Origin: Litorilinea aerophila
Lineage (GTDB): Bacteria; Chloroflexota; Anaerolineae; Caldilineales; Caldilineaceae
Length of the DNA: 64,000 nucleotides
Direction of reading: 5' to 3'
Assembly (NCBI RefSeq): GCF_006569185.2
Contig: NZ_VIGC02000010.1
Location: 62,001 to 126,000, forward strand
Under the pieces are notes generated by a model. That model had not been told where the DNA came from. It ran no database searches and was given only the letters and a program-made list of their open reading frames with translations. The translations under genes and the position numbers were made by a program. This document shows, piece after piece, positions 27,256 through 39,900 of this stretch; position 1 is the stretch's first letter, and each line of letters opens with the position of its first letter.

Positions 27256-28185
27256 ATGTCGATGCGCACAACCACCCAGTCTCCATCCTGGCCACAACCT
27301 ACCCTGTCTGGCCGCATCCAGCAGCTACGCAAGCTGACCTGGATGGATTGGCTGGTTGAAATCACGAAATACACCATTCTGATCGTGCTTGCGGTCAGCT
27401 TTTTGCTCCCGTTCTACTGGATGGTCTCGTCGGCTGTGAAGAATGACGCCCAGGTCTACACCGTGCCGCCCATCTGGTTTCCCGTGCCCCAGCACTGGAA
27501 CAATTTCTGGGATGCCTGGAACAGTGAGAATTTTAACCTCTTCACCTACAACACCGTGGTCCGCTATGCCATTCCGGCCACTATCGGCACCGTGGTTTCT
27601 TCCTCCCTGGTGGCCTATTCCTTCTCACGCATCGAATGGCCAGGCCGTAACTTCCTGTTTGGCATTGTGCTGGCCACGTTGATGATCCCGGGTTGGGTGC
27701 GGCTGGTTCCCCTCTTCATCATCTTCAAGCAACTGGGCTGGATCAACACCTTCCTGCCGCTGGTGGTTCCCCACTTCTTCGGCAACGCTTTCTTCATTTT
27801 TCTCCTGCGCCAGTTCTTCCTGGCCATCCCCATGGAACTCTCCGATGCCGCTCATATCGACGGCGCCAACGAGCTCCAGATTATGACCCGGGTGATCCTG
27901 CCCCTGGCCAAACCTGCCCTCGCTGTGGTTGCGCTCTTTACCTTCATGGATGCCTGGAACGACTATCTGGGCCCCTTGATCTACGTCAATGTGGAGAGCA
28001 AATGGGTGCTGGCGTTGGGTGTGCAGCGGCTGCGCAACGCCGTCTACGAGATCGGCAACCGCCAGCTGGCCTACCCGTACCTCATGGCCGTCAGCTCCCT
28101 GATCACCCTGCCCATCTTTCTGGCCTTCTTCTTTGCCCAGCGCACCTTTATTGAGGGGATCTCCTTGACGGGGCTGAAGGGCTAG
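27256..28185 (+). CDS. Sugar ABC transporter permease (MalG/UgpE-like)
   Basis: A 309-residue inner-membrane protein with six hydrophobic segments. The EAA-type loop reads LSDAAHIDGANELQIMTRVI, and the C-terminal FFFAQRTFIEGISLTGLKG is the usual end of the MalG/UgpE family. It pairs with the preceding permease to form the carbohydrate channel. TAGGAGGCG precedes its start. The next gene, an epimerase, follows after ~110 bp on the same strand. Confidence 0.94.
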   Translation: MSMRTTTQSPSWPQPTLSGRIQQLRKLTWMDWLVEITKYTILIVLAVSFLLPFYWMVSSAVKNDAQVYTVPPIWFPVPQHWNNFWDAWNSENFNLFTYNTVVRYAIPATIGTVVSSSLVAYSFSRIEWPGRNFLFGIVLATLMIPGWVRLVPLFIIFKQLGWINTFLPLVVPHFFGNAFFIFLLRQFFLAIPMELSDAAHIDGANELQIMTRVILPLAKPALAVVALFTFMDAWNDYLGPLIYVNVESKWVLALGVQRLRNAVYEIGNRQLAYPYLMAVSSLITLPIFLAFFFAQRTFIEGISLTGLKG

Positions 28186-28295
28186 AAGATTGAAGGAAAA
28201 AGCCTTCCCCCAACTTGCATCGGGCGACCTTCTGGCGTAGCATCGTCTGTGACTGACCACTGCCACCACCACCCCTGGAAAGGAAGTGAAACGCC

Positions 28296-29240
28296 ATGAA
28301 AGTCCTCGTCACCGGCGTGAGCGGACGCCTGGGCCCCTACGTGGTGCGGGAACTGGAGGCGGCCGGCCACGAGCTGGTGCTCTTTTCCCGCCGCGAGCCG
28401 CCCCAGGAATTCGCCCACTGGCCCTGGATCCAGGGCGATATCACCCGCTTCGACGACTGTATGCGGGCAGTGCAGGGCGGCTTCGACGCCGTTCAGCACC
28501 TGGCCGCCCAGCCCTGGCCCACGGACCATCCCCACATGCAGCGGCTGCGGGAGGAGCGGGGCGCTCCCTTTGACGCCACCCTGCGGGCCAACATCATGGG
28601 CCTCTATTACCTGCTCCAGGCGGCCCTCCGCCAGGATATCGGCATCTTTGTCATGACCGGCAGCAACTGCGCCCTGGGCCACGGTTTTCGCATCAGCGAC
28701 CGCCCCTTTCCCCATCGGTACTTTCCCGTGGATGAAGCCCATCCCACCGACGTGGAGGATTCCTACTCCTATAGCAAGCTGGCCGGCGAAGAACTGCTGG
28801 CCTCCTATACCCGGGCCTACGGCATGCGGACCTACGCGCTCCGCTCCGCCGGCATCTGCAACCAGGAGCGCCGCCGGCAGATGGCCCAAAACGCGGCGCC
28901 GGCCCAGGCGTGGAACCCCTGGCTCTGGTGCTGGGTCAGCAGCGAAGATCTGGCCACCGCCCACCGACTGCTCATGGAGCGGGCCGAGGCCATCGAACCC
29001 CACGGCGTCTACTTCTGCAACGCCGACGACACCACGGCCCTGGAACCTTCCCGGGAGCTGGTGGAGCGCTTTCGGCCGGATCTCCTGCCCCTGGTGCGGG
29101 ATCTCCCCGGGCACAGCTCCTTCCTCTCCAACCAGCGGCTGAAGAAGACCGTCGGCTGGGCCCACCGCCAGTCGTGGCGGCAACACCTGTTCGAAACCAC
29201 CCCAGAATCACAATCACCGAATGAAGGAGATATCCCATGA
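28296..29240 (+). CDS. NAD-dependent epimerase/dehydratase family protein
   Basis: A 314-residue extended short-chain dehydrogenase. The N-terminal Rossmann motif is VTGVSGRLGPYV (TGxxGxxG). The catalytic tyrosine-lysine pair is in YSYSKLAGEE (YxxxK), with a preceding Ser/Thr in MTGSN. Members act on nucleotide sugars or on free sugars and uronates. Its place after sugar permeases and 4 bp overlapping a Gfo/Idh/MocA oxidoreductase gene points to catabolism of the imported sugar. AAAGGAAG precedes the ATG. Confidence 0.9.
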   Translation: MKVLVTGVSGRLGPYVVRELEAAGHELVLFSRREPPQEFAHWPWIQGDITRFDDCMRAVQGGFDAVQHLAAQPWPTDHPHMQRLREERGAPFDATLRANIMGLYYLLQAALRQDIGIFVMTGSNCALGHGFRISDRPFPHRYFPVDEAHPTDVEDSYSYSKLAGEELLASYTRAYGMRTYALRSAGICNQERRRQMAQNAAPAQAWNPWLWCWVSSEDLATAHRLLMERAEAIEPHGVYFCNADDTTALEPSRELVERFRPDLLPLVRDLPGHSSFLSNQRLKKTVGWAHRQSWRQHLFETTPESQSPNEGDIP

Positions 29241-30361
29241 GTCAGCGAGTCGGCATGGGCGTGGTGGGTGCCGGGGCCATCGGCATCCGGGGCGCGCTCA
29301 TGCATCTGAGCCAGGAAGATGTCCAGGACCGGGTCCGGCTGGCCGCCATCTGCGACCCGGTGCCCGGCCGCGCCGAAGCGGCCGCCCAGAAGTACGGCGT
29401 GGCCCGCTGGTACCTGACCTACGAAGAGCTCCTGGCTGACCCGGACGTGGACGCGGTCACCCTGTGCACGCCCATCGGCCTCCACTACCAGCAGGGGCTC
29501 ATGGCCATCGACGCGGGCAAGCACATCCACTTCAACAAGACCATGACCACCCGGGTCGATGAGGCCACGGATCTCATCCAGCGGGCCGCGGCCAAAGGCG
29601 TCCACATCATCGCCTCGCCGGGTATGATGCTCTTTCCCCACAACCGGCGCATCCGCCGCCTGATCCTGGAGGGGAAGCTGGGCACCCTCTCCTGGGCCAT
29701 CGCCGGCACCACCGCCGGCAGTGGCCAGTATCACCTGCAGGAGGAGTTCCGCACCGGTCAAGATGTGCTCACCAGCGTAGATCCCAGCTGGTATTTCAAG
29801 AAGCCCGGCGGCGGCCCCCAGTACGACGTGACGGTCTACTGCCTCCACAACATCACCGGCATCCTGGGGCCGGCCAGGCGGGTCACCGCGCTGTCAGGCA
29901 TCGCCATCCCCGAACGCCATTATCAGGGGCGGACCATCGCCACGGAGATGGACGACAACACCATCCTCATGCTGGACTTCGGCAACGCCATGACCGCCGT
30001 GATCTACGCTACGGTAGCCGGCAGCATCACCGTGGGCTTCCAGCCCAACATCTACGGCACAGAAGGCAGCGTGGTGGGCACCCGGTTCAAGCCTGTGGCG
30101 GGCGAGGAGCAGGAATTGAAGCTGCCCGACGAGTTCCCGCCCCATGTCTCGGGCGTCCACCGGGAGATGCGGGAGTTCCACGTCTTCGAGGATATGATGC
30201 AACTGGTGGACTTGATCCGCGAGGGCAAGCCTTCAATCGTCACCGCCGAACACGCCCGCCACGTCATCGACATCATCGAATCCGGCTACCGGGCCGCCGA
30301 GACTGGCCAGACCCAGGAGCTCCGTACCACTTTTGACCCCCTTCCTCTGGCCGACCTCTAG
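29237..30361 (+). CDS. Gfo/Idh/MocA family oxidoreductase
   Basis: A 374-residue protein with N-terminal NAD(P)-binding motif GVVGAGAIGIRGAL and the family's substrate-domain features, including the stretch around FNKTMTTRV (usually EKPxxx, here with the Glu replaced by Asn). That replacement of E in the EKP motif is notable because its lysine, kept here, is catalytic. It probably oxidises or isomerises a sugar or inositol-like compound. The ATG overlaps the stop codon of the epimerase gene by 4 bp, with GGAGATAT as ribosome site. Last gene of the sugar operon. Confidence 0.91.
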   Translation: MSQRVGMGVVGAGAIGIRGALMHLSQEDVQDRVRLAAICDPVPGRAEAAAQKYGVARWYLTYEELLADPDVDAVTLCTPIGLHYQQGLMAIDAGKHIHFNKTMTTRVDEATDLIQRAAAKGVHIIASPGMMLFPHNRRIRRLILEGKLGTLSWAIAGTTAGSGQYHLQEEFRTGQDVLTSVDPSWYFKKPGGGPQYDVTVYCLHNITGILGPARRVTALSGIAIPERHYQGRTIATEMDDNTILMLDFGNAMTAVIYATVAGSITVGFQPNIYGTEGSVVGTRFKPVAGEEQELKLPDEFPPHVSGVHREMREFHVFEDMMQLVDLIREGKPSIVTAEHARHVIDIIESGYRAAETGQTQELRTTFDPLPLADL

Positions 30362-30383
30362 ATCGGCATTCGATCGGCATCCA

Positions 30384-30419
30384 CAGCCAGGCGCATCCAC
30401 CCCGGAGGCCGCCTGGCTG
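30384..30419 (+). terminator. Hairpin after the sugar operon
   Basis: A perfect 10-bp stem, cagccaggcg (30384-30393) with cgcctggctg (30410-30419), 23 bp after the oxidoreductase stop. No T-run follows, so the call is tentative. Confidence 0.5.
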
Positions 30420-30944
30420 TGCCCCCAATTTCGGGGCCCTCTCCGGCGGAAGCTCGCACGGCGGTGGAACGGCATTGGCCCAAACTCCACCGCCGTTTCT
30501 CTTCTCTTCCACCCCTCCTCGGGCCACGGCGCTGGCCAATCCTCGCGCGATCCCCAAATAAATCTGAAAAAGGGGTGGCGCATTTAACGCATTTTCAACT
30601 CTGCTGGTATGATAAGGGGTACCAACAGGGAAGGGCCCACAGCGACCGGCAGGCTATTGACAGGCAGTTTGCCAAAAACCAAAACCCAGGGCGAGGCCAA
30701 CGCTCACCATCGTTGCCCATGTTGAATCTCTCCGTACCCAGGTTCCGCTGAGAGGGCCGGATAAATCTGTGTCCATTTGTGACACCTGGGAAGAGAGCCA
30801 TCGGCAAGGAGCGAGAAGGCAGGTCCCTCTGAACCTGCGTTGCGGGGGGCTCCCCCGCTGTGTCATGGTTTTCAGCGGACGTTTAGCCCCTGATACCCGG
30901 CGCCAACAGGGTGATGTCAAGGGATTATGGAGAAAGGACATCAG
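30420..30944. other. Gap between sugar operon and aconitase
   Basis: About 520 bp with no recognisable gene or repeat. Open frames crossing it are short and unlike known families. The AAAGGA ribosome site of aconitase lies at its end. Confidence 0.5.
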
Positions 30945-33653
<2,709 letters not shown>

Positions 33654-33670
33654 GTCTGGCTGAGGGATGG

Positions 33671-33709
33671 GGGGCGGCCCAGGTTGATAACGGGCCGCCC
33701 CTTCTTTTC
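33671..33709 (+). terminator. Intrinsic terminator of acnA
   Basis: A 10-bp perfect stem, ggggcggccc (33671-33680) with gggccgcccc (33692-33701), then ttcttttc. Confidence 0.8.
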
Positions 33710-33726
33710 AAGTGAGGGAACGTTTC

Positions 33727-35529
33727 ATGAGCATCACAACCACGGAGCGGACCGAGCCCTTCGAGCTTTCGGGCTGGGATCTCTCGGAATTGTTGCCGGA
33801 ACCGACAGAGGAAGTCATCCAGGAGCGCCTGGCCGCCCTGGAAGAGCGGGTGCAGGCCTTCACCGCCTGGCGGGAGAAGCTGAGCCCGGAGATGGATCCG
33901 GCCGATCTGGTGGCGCTATTGCGCCAGTATGAGGAGCTGGTGGCGCAGAGCTACGTCCTGGGCGCCTATGGCAGCCTCTGGTTCTCGGCGGATACCCAGT
34001 CCTCGGCCGCCCTGACCTACCGCAACCGCATCCAGCAGGTGCTGACCGGCGTCCAGAACCGGACCCTGTTCTTTGAACTCTGGTGGAAGTCCCTGGACGA
34101 CGACGAGGCGGCCGCGCTGCTGCCCAGCCCGGAGCAGTACCCCGACTACCGCCATCACCTGGAGGATCTGCGGCGCACCAAGCCCTACACCCTGGACGAA
34201 CGGTCGGAGCAGATCATCAACATCAAGGATGCCAACGGCATCGACGCGGTGATCACCCTCTACTCCATGCTGACCAACCGGCTGGAATTCACCATCACCG
34301 TGGACGGGGAGACCAAGACCCTGACCCGGGACGGGCTGATGGCCTATGCCCAGTCGGCCCGGGCCGACCTGCGGGCCGCCGCCTACCAGGAGCTCTACCG
34401 GGTCTACGGCAACGAGTCCAACATCCTGGCCCAGATCTACGCCAACCGGGTGCGGGACTGGTACGCGGAGCACGTGGAGTTGCGGGGCTATCCCTCGCCC
34501 ATCGCGGTGCGCAACGTGGCCAACGACATTCCCGACGCGGCCGTGGACGCGCTGCTGGATGTCTGCCGGCAGAACGCCGGGGTCTTCCAGCGCTATTTCC
34601 GGCTGAAGGCCGGCTGGCTGGGCATGGAGAAGCTGCGCCGCTACGACATCTATGCGCCCCTCCAGGAGGACGACCGGGAGATCCCCTACCAGGAGGCGGT
34701 GTCCCTGGTGCTGGACACCTTCCAGCGCTTTGAGCCCCAGGTGGCCCGGCTGGCCCGTCGGGTCTTTGAGGAGAAGCACATCGACAGCGAAGTGCGCAAG
34801 GGCAAGCGGGGCGGCGCCTTCTGTGCCACGGTCCTGCCCAGCCAGACGCCGTGGGTGCTCATGAACTACACCGGCAAGGTGCGGGACGTGGCCACCCTGG
34901 CCCACGAGCTGGGCCACGCCATCCACAGCATGATGGCCGCCGACCATTCGGTGCTGACCCAACATGCGACCCTGCCCCTGGCTGAGACCGCCTCGGTCTT
35001 CGCCGAGATGCTCCTGACCGAGCGCCTGCTGACCGAGGAGCAGGATCCGCTGGTGCGGCGCAACATCCTGGTCAAGTCCCTGGACGACATGTACGCCACG
35101 GTCCTGCGCCAGGCCTACTTCGTCCTCTTTGAGCGGGAGGCCCACGCCGCCATCATGGACAACAAATCGCCCGAGGATCTCTACGCCATGTACATGGCCA
35201 ACCTGGCCGAGCAGTTCGGCGACAGCGTGGAGGTGAGCGACGAATTTCGCTACGAATGGGTGAGCATCCCCCACATCTACCACACCCCCTTCTACTGCTA
35301 CGCCTACAGCTTCGGCCAGTTGCTGGTGCTGGCCCTCTACCGGCGCTACCAGCAGGAGGGGGAGGCCTTCAAGCCGGGCTACCTGCGCATGCTGGCCCGG
35401 GGTGGCTCAGCCCGCCCGGAGGAGATCCTGCAGGAAGCGGGCATCGATATGACCGATCCGGCCTTCTGGCAGGGTGGCTTCGATGTGATCCGGGATCTGA
35501 TCGACCAGTTGGAGGGGATCAAGCTCTAG
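33727..35529 (+). CDS. pepF: M3 family oligoendopeptidase F
   Basis: A 600-residue zinc metallopeptidase of the M3B (PepF) family. The zinc motif HELGH is at residues 393-397 within TLAHELGHAIHSMM, with the third ligand Glu in the downstream TASVFAEML segment. The C-terminal IPHIYHTPFYCYAYSFGQL is the conserved substrate-closing region. It degrades short peptides in the cytoplasm; no signal peptide is present. Start chosen at ATG 33727 with GAGGGA upstream; a GTG 15 bp earlier is an alternative. It follows aconitase but is separated by a terminator. Its own terminator at 35687 is also where the accessory island begins. Confidence 0.93.
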   Translation: MSITTTERTEPFELSGWDLSELLPEPTEEVIQERLAALEERVQAFTAWREKLSPEMDPADLVALLRQYEELVAQSYVLGAYGSLWFSADTQSSAALTYRNRIQQVLTGVQNRTLFFELWWKSLDDDEAAALLPSPEQYPDYRHHLEDLRRTKPYTLDERSEQIINIKDANGIDAVITLYSMLTNRLEFTITVDGETKTLTRDGLMAYAQSARADLRAAAYQELYRVYGNESNILAQIYANRVRDWYAEHVELRGYPSPIAVRNVANDIPDAAVDALLDVCRQNAGVFQRYFRLKAGWLGMEKLRRYDIYAPLQEDDREIPYQEAVSLVLDTFQRFEPQVARLARRVFEEKHIDSEVRKGKRGGAFCATVLPSQTPWVLMNYTGKVRDVATLAHELGHAIHSMMAADHSVLTQHATLPLAETASVFAEMLLTERLLTEEQDPLVRRNILVKSLDDMYATVLRQAYFVLFEREAHAAIMDNKSPEDLYAMYMANLAEQFGDSVEVSDEFRYEWVSIPHIYHTPFYCYAYSFGQLLVLALYRRYQQEGEAFKPGYLRMLARGGSARPEEILQEAGIDMTDPAFWQGGFDVIRDLIDQLEGIKL

Positions 35530-36419
35530 GCCAGTCTGGCGTCGATACCACGGCAGAAATTCCGGGTGCCCTCTGGGCGTCCCTACCTCTGGTGGAAGCT
35601 ATCGGCGAATTTCTACCGGGATTTACCAGGGGGGGCGCTGGATCAACAGCGCCGGCGGAGCAAAAGGGATCCACGATGCGAACAACGGCGTGGCGGTCCA
35701 TCACATCTGGACCGCCACGCCGCTTTGTTGATTGGGCTGATGGGAGCGCATGAGGGATTGTTGCTTCTGCACTCTTGCCATGCGCATCACCAAGCTGGTT
35801 TCGCAAGGCCGCTAGACCGCCGACCACGGATTGACAGTTTCCCAGTATTCTCCGAACAAGGTGGTCTGTGTATTGCTCTGGAGCAAGGTGTAATTGCTCT
35901 ACTACAAGATGATAAAGTTTTGGAAGATCGGCGCTGTCCGGATAGGCGATTTGCTCTTCATAAAGGATGTGCTTGCAAACGGTCTCAACCAAAGTCCGTG
36001 CTGCCGTAATGGCACCTTCGGGATCCTCGCTTTTCCGTCTTAGCGCCCTCTCCCAAGCCCGTTGTACGTGCTCTGAGTTAACAGTCAACAGTTGTTCCGA
36101 AACCTCGCTCTCCACTGGGCTTCTCTTGCTAGGGAGTCGGGGAACCCAAGCAATGTCTCGGATATGCCAGTTATTGGTCTGGGCAAGTCCTCTGATGGCC
36201 TGCTCAATCTGCTTTTTCTCTTGAGCGTATAACTCCTCGAGTCCATCCAGAATTTTACGAGGAGCAGCAATGTTTACGTCGTACAGCTCAAGTTCTCGCT
36301 CGCCCCCTAGTTCAAAGAGCAGATCTACGAAAGAGCAAGTCTAGCTCGCAGTCAGACAGTATAGCTGCTGCGCTCTTTTCATCTCCCTCTTTCAGCCACT
36401 CGATTACTTGTTCCATCAT
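35519..36419 (-). pseudogene. Frameshifted and truncated abortive-infection (Abi_C) gene
   Basis: Reading from ATG 36419 on the minus strand gives MMEQVIEWLKEGDEKSAAA..., then the frame breaks near 36320 within the sequence encoding ...CELDLLF. A second frame continues through VDLLFELGGERELELYDVN to the Abi_C core: AITAARTLVETVCKHIL, PKLYHLVVEQLHL and LAALRNQLGDAHG. After GDAHG the normal HAxLAVN ending is missing and the frame runs out through the pepF terminator to 35519. So one frameshift plus a lost C-terminus make it non-functional as read. Abi_C proteins are linked to phage defence. An attC-like site ends 17 bp before the start codon, as expected of an integron cassette gene. Confidence 0.7.
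35687..35730 (+). terminator. Terminator-like hairpin at the island boundary
   Basis: A perfect 13-bp stem, ggcgtggcggtcc (35687-35699) with ggaccgccacgcc (35709-35721), followed by gctttgttg. It probably ends pepF transcription. The abortive-infection pseudogene loses its family resemblance about here. Confidence 0.6.
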
Positions 36420-36436
36420 ACCCTGACCCCTTGGCG

Positions 36437-36562
36437 GCTGAACGCTTGAAATCACGCGATTGCGGGTAAGCGAAGACACCCACAATCACCAGAATGATTG
36501 TGGCCCAAACCACTTTCAATAAAAACGAAGATTAGCAATTCGCGTGCATTGATTTGTTAGAT
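36437..36562 (-). repeat. attC-like recombination site (e)
   Basis: A 126-bp folded site with outer boxes GCTGAAC (36437-36443) and GTTAGAT (36556-36562). Inner arms cacgcgattgc and gcaattcgcgtg pair with one unpaired base in the right-hand arm, and a further hairpin (cacaatca/tgattgtg) sits in the loop. It has the same length and polarity as the site at 46498. The outer boxes are imperfect, so this is the weakest full-length attC call. Confidence 0.45.
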
Positions 36563-36605
36563 TGCGACGGTGGTTTGCAAAGACACTTATTTTTAGGTGG
36601 TCTCC

Positions 36606-36839
36606 CTATTTTGTGTTGATGGCCTCGGGAGCCACAACGGTCATCAGTAGCTCTTTAACAGTCCAAATGTGTTCGGTCAAACCAGCGACCATGGCTGGCG
36701 AGCGAGGCTGCCACCGGCGTTGCTCGCCGTCCACCTCGATACGCAATGTTTTGACAGGACGAGTCAGGTTGTAGACCCAATCTTCCCAAGCACAGGAAGC
36801 CTCGCCTATTTTTACAAGACCTTTATAGACTTGGCTTGG
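36606..36839 (-). pseudogene. C-terminal transposase fragment
   Basis: An open frame on the minus strand ending at the stop at 36606-36608 reads ...[19 protein letters not shown]...[25 protein letters not shown]. The phrase RxPAMxAGLTxHIWTVxELL is the common C-terminal end of a group of DDE transposases. No catalytic core is present upstream, where the frame stops at ~36840. It is a remnant just ahead of attC-like site (e). Confidence 0.5.
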
Positions 36840-36944
36840 TTAAACAGATAATTTCAAAGGCGAAGACCTCGCCTCCGGGTGGAGTATGGCTTTGATTAAT
36901 GATAGTCACCCTTACCCGCCCGGTGGTTGTGGATGCTAAGACGG

Positions 36945-39900
36945 TCAATGGGGTTCAATGACAATATCTCGCCAAAACTGCCCTTTCATGGTTGATAACT
37001 GGTAGCTTTTGACCCACGGCTTCAACAACACGTGTACCCGGCCGTAGGCCAGCGGGATGATGGGGGCATCCTGAGCCAGGATGCGCTCGGCCTGGGTGTA
37101 AAGCTGGATGCGTTCTGCCTGACCGGTCACCCGACGGGCCGTTTCAATCAGGTTCTTGTAAGTTTCATTATTCCAGTTGGGGGTATCCAGGCCCACGCTT
37201 ACCCGCAGAAAGCAATCGGGGTCGGGGTAATCGGCCACCCACAGGCCAAGGGCTAAATCGGGCGGCGACTGTTCGTACCGTTCAAAGAGGGCGGGGAGCG
37301 ACACCGTTTTCCAGGGGATTTCAATGCCCAACACCTCACGCCAGGCGTGTTGGCAATACCGGGCCAGCGGCTCGTGATCGGGCCGGTTCAGCGCTTCTAA
37401 CGGGGGGAAATTGCGGCCTGCCGGATAGCCGGCTTCGGCCAGCAGTTGGCGCGCCCGCGCCGGGTCATAAGGCAAGCCAACTTCAGGGGCATAGCCCGGC
37501 ATCTCCGGCGGAACAAAGCCGCCGTGGGCCGGGTACACGTAGCCCCTCATCGCCACATTAGCCAACTCCTCCTTGTCCAGGGCCAAGGTCAGGGCTTGCC
37601 GAACACGCGCATCATTTAATGGCGGGCGCGTTATTTGGATGAACCAAACATAGTTGGTGAGCAATTGCGGGCCGGACAGATAATCTGCGGCGTACCACTG
37701 CCGGGCGCTATCCATATCCGCAGGCGGCAACAGGTGCAGGTGGAGCAGGTCGAGCGCGCCAGCCTGATATTGTTGGAGCAAATTGGCGGGGCCGGTATTC
37801 AGGCTTATTTCCAATTGCGCCACATTGCCCCGCCAGGGGTGGTGATAGGTTGGGTTGCGCCGCAGGGTGATTGATTCTTCGGGCCGCCATGCCGCCAGGC
37901 TGAACGGCCCATTCGTGACAAGATGGCCCGCTTCGGCCCAGGCCTCGCCATATTGCTCAACCTGGTGACGCGGGATGGGAAAGGTGGTGGGGAAGGCCAA
38001 CAGGTGCGGGAAGTAGTTGGTTGGGCCTTCCAACTCCACCATCAGGGTCAAGTCGTCAATCGCCCGCACCGCTACCAAATTGGAATCGGCACTCTCCCCC
38101 TGCCGAAAGGCGCTGCCCCCTTTAATATCATCTAACAATGCCCCGGCAAAAGAAGCCCACCCGGCCGGGTCAAGCGCCCGCCGCCAGGCATATTCAAAAT
38201 CCCCGGCTGTCACCGGCACGCCATCGCTCCAGAACACATCATTCCGCAGATGAAAAACATAGGTGTGGCCGCCATCTGAAACCTCCCAACGATGAGCCAC
38301 ATCCGGGGCCACATCCAACTCCGAATTGAGGGTCAGCAGGCCGCTGAATAGTTGGTGGGCCAGGCCCACTGACCAGATGCTGCGCGGGCGGGTGGGGTCA
38401 AGTGTGCCCGGATCGCGCCAGTTGGTCCGCAGGGCGTGAGGGGCCGGCGGCAGGTGAGGGTCAGGGCCGGGGCGGGCCTCGCGTATCTGCTGCCAGAGGG
38501 TAAACCCCTCGGCATAAGCCTGATGCGCTTGCTTAAAGTCAAAATTAAGGTGATGCGCCAGCCCCAGCTTCATCAGCGTGCGGGCGGCCTGTTCGTGTTG
38601 ACCGGCCTTGCGCATAAAACTCAACGCTTGTTGGTAGTGCTCAATCGCTTCCTCGTGAGCGTACAACGCCCGAGCACGGTTGCCGGCTTGCAGCAGATAG
38701 TGAATGGCTTTTTCGATTTCGCCGGCTGTGGCAAAGTGATGCGCTAACAGTAACGTGACCGCCTCAAGGCCTTCCGCACAAAGGGATTCCAAGGCCCGGC
38801 CAATCTCGCTATGCAACAGCCGCCGTTCGCCCGGACTGAGGCGATTGTAGAGATATTGCTGAAACAGGATATGGCCGAACCGGAAACGTGACAGGCGTTG
38901 TTGACCAATAATCAGTTCGCCGTGCTCGCGCACCAACCGATGGCGCTGCTGCAAGTCTCGCGATATCTGATGCAATATCTGTCTCTCGTCGGTTTTTTGC
39001 ACACGGGCCAGAACTTGAGCGCAAAATACTTCCCCTTCCACACTGGCGATGGTCAAGATGTTGCGCAGGGTCTCATCCAGGCGGGCTAACCGCTGCTCTA
39101 TGATCGCCTCTACCCGCACCGGCAAGGCAGACCAGTTCAGCGTCTCTGCTTTCAGCACCCAATGGCCGGCCTCGTCCCGAATCAGGTCGCCCCGGTCTTG
39201 CATTTCCCGGACTAACTCAATAGTGAAAAGCGGATGGCCTTTGGTTTGCCAAAAGAGCGCGGTTCGGAAAGAGTCCGGCAGGCGGTTGGAATCTCTATCC
39301 AGGAGCGCGTCTACCAGTTTGCGGCCCCGGGCCGGTTCAAATCTATCCAAATCTATTTGGATGTTGCCAAAATAACGCCGCAACTCGTGGATAACGGCCT
39401 CTAGCGGATGCTGCTGCCGAGGTTCAGGTTGCAGGGCCGGCTGGCCCAAAGCAACTTCGCTGGGGCGATACGCGCCCGCAATGAGAATGCGGCTGCCGGA
39501 TAACCGCCGGCCCAAATGGAAGAGCAGGTTGATTGAGGTGACATCGGCCCACTGCAAATCATCCAGCAGTATCAGCAGGGGCTGCTTGCGGGCCACGGCC
39601 TGTAACGCTTTGGTAATCTGGTCGAAAAGGTGGCGTTGCTCCAAAAGGCCCGGCTGCCTCTGGCCGGATGGGGGTTGGCCTTTAAACCGTTCAGACAGGA
39701 TGTGAGCCGGAACAAAGAGGTCAACCAAATTCGGGCCGACCTCAAACAGCGTTTGGATGGTGGCGGGCGCCGAGGCCCACAACCGGCGCGCCTGTTCGCG
39801 GTCAATAATTCCGGCGGCCCAGCGCGTTTCCACATCCCCGCTGAGCATCTCTATCACATCACGAAAAGGCAAAAAAGGGTCGCCGCCAATACCGGCATAG

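Noticed and set aside
30362-30944. Possible small gene between the sugar operon and aconitase
   Set aside because: The short frames lack ribosome sites and family resemblance and overlap a hairpin.
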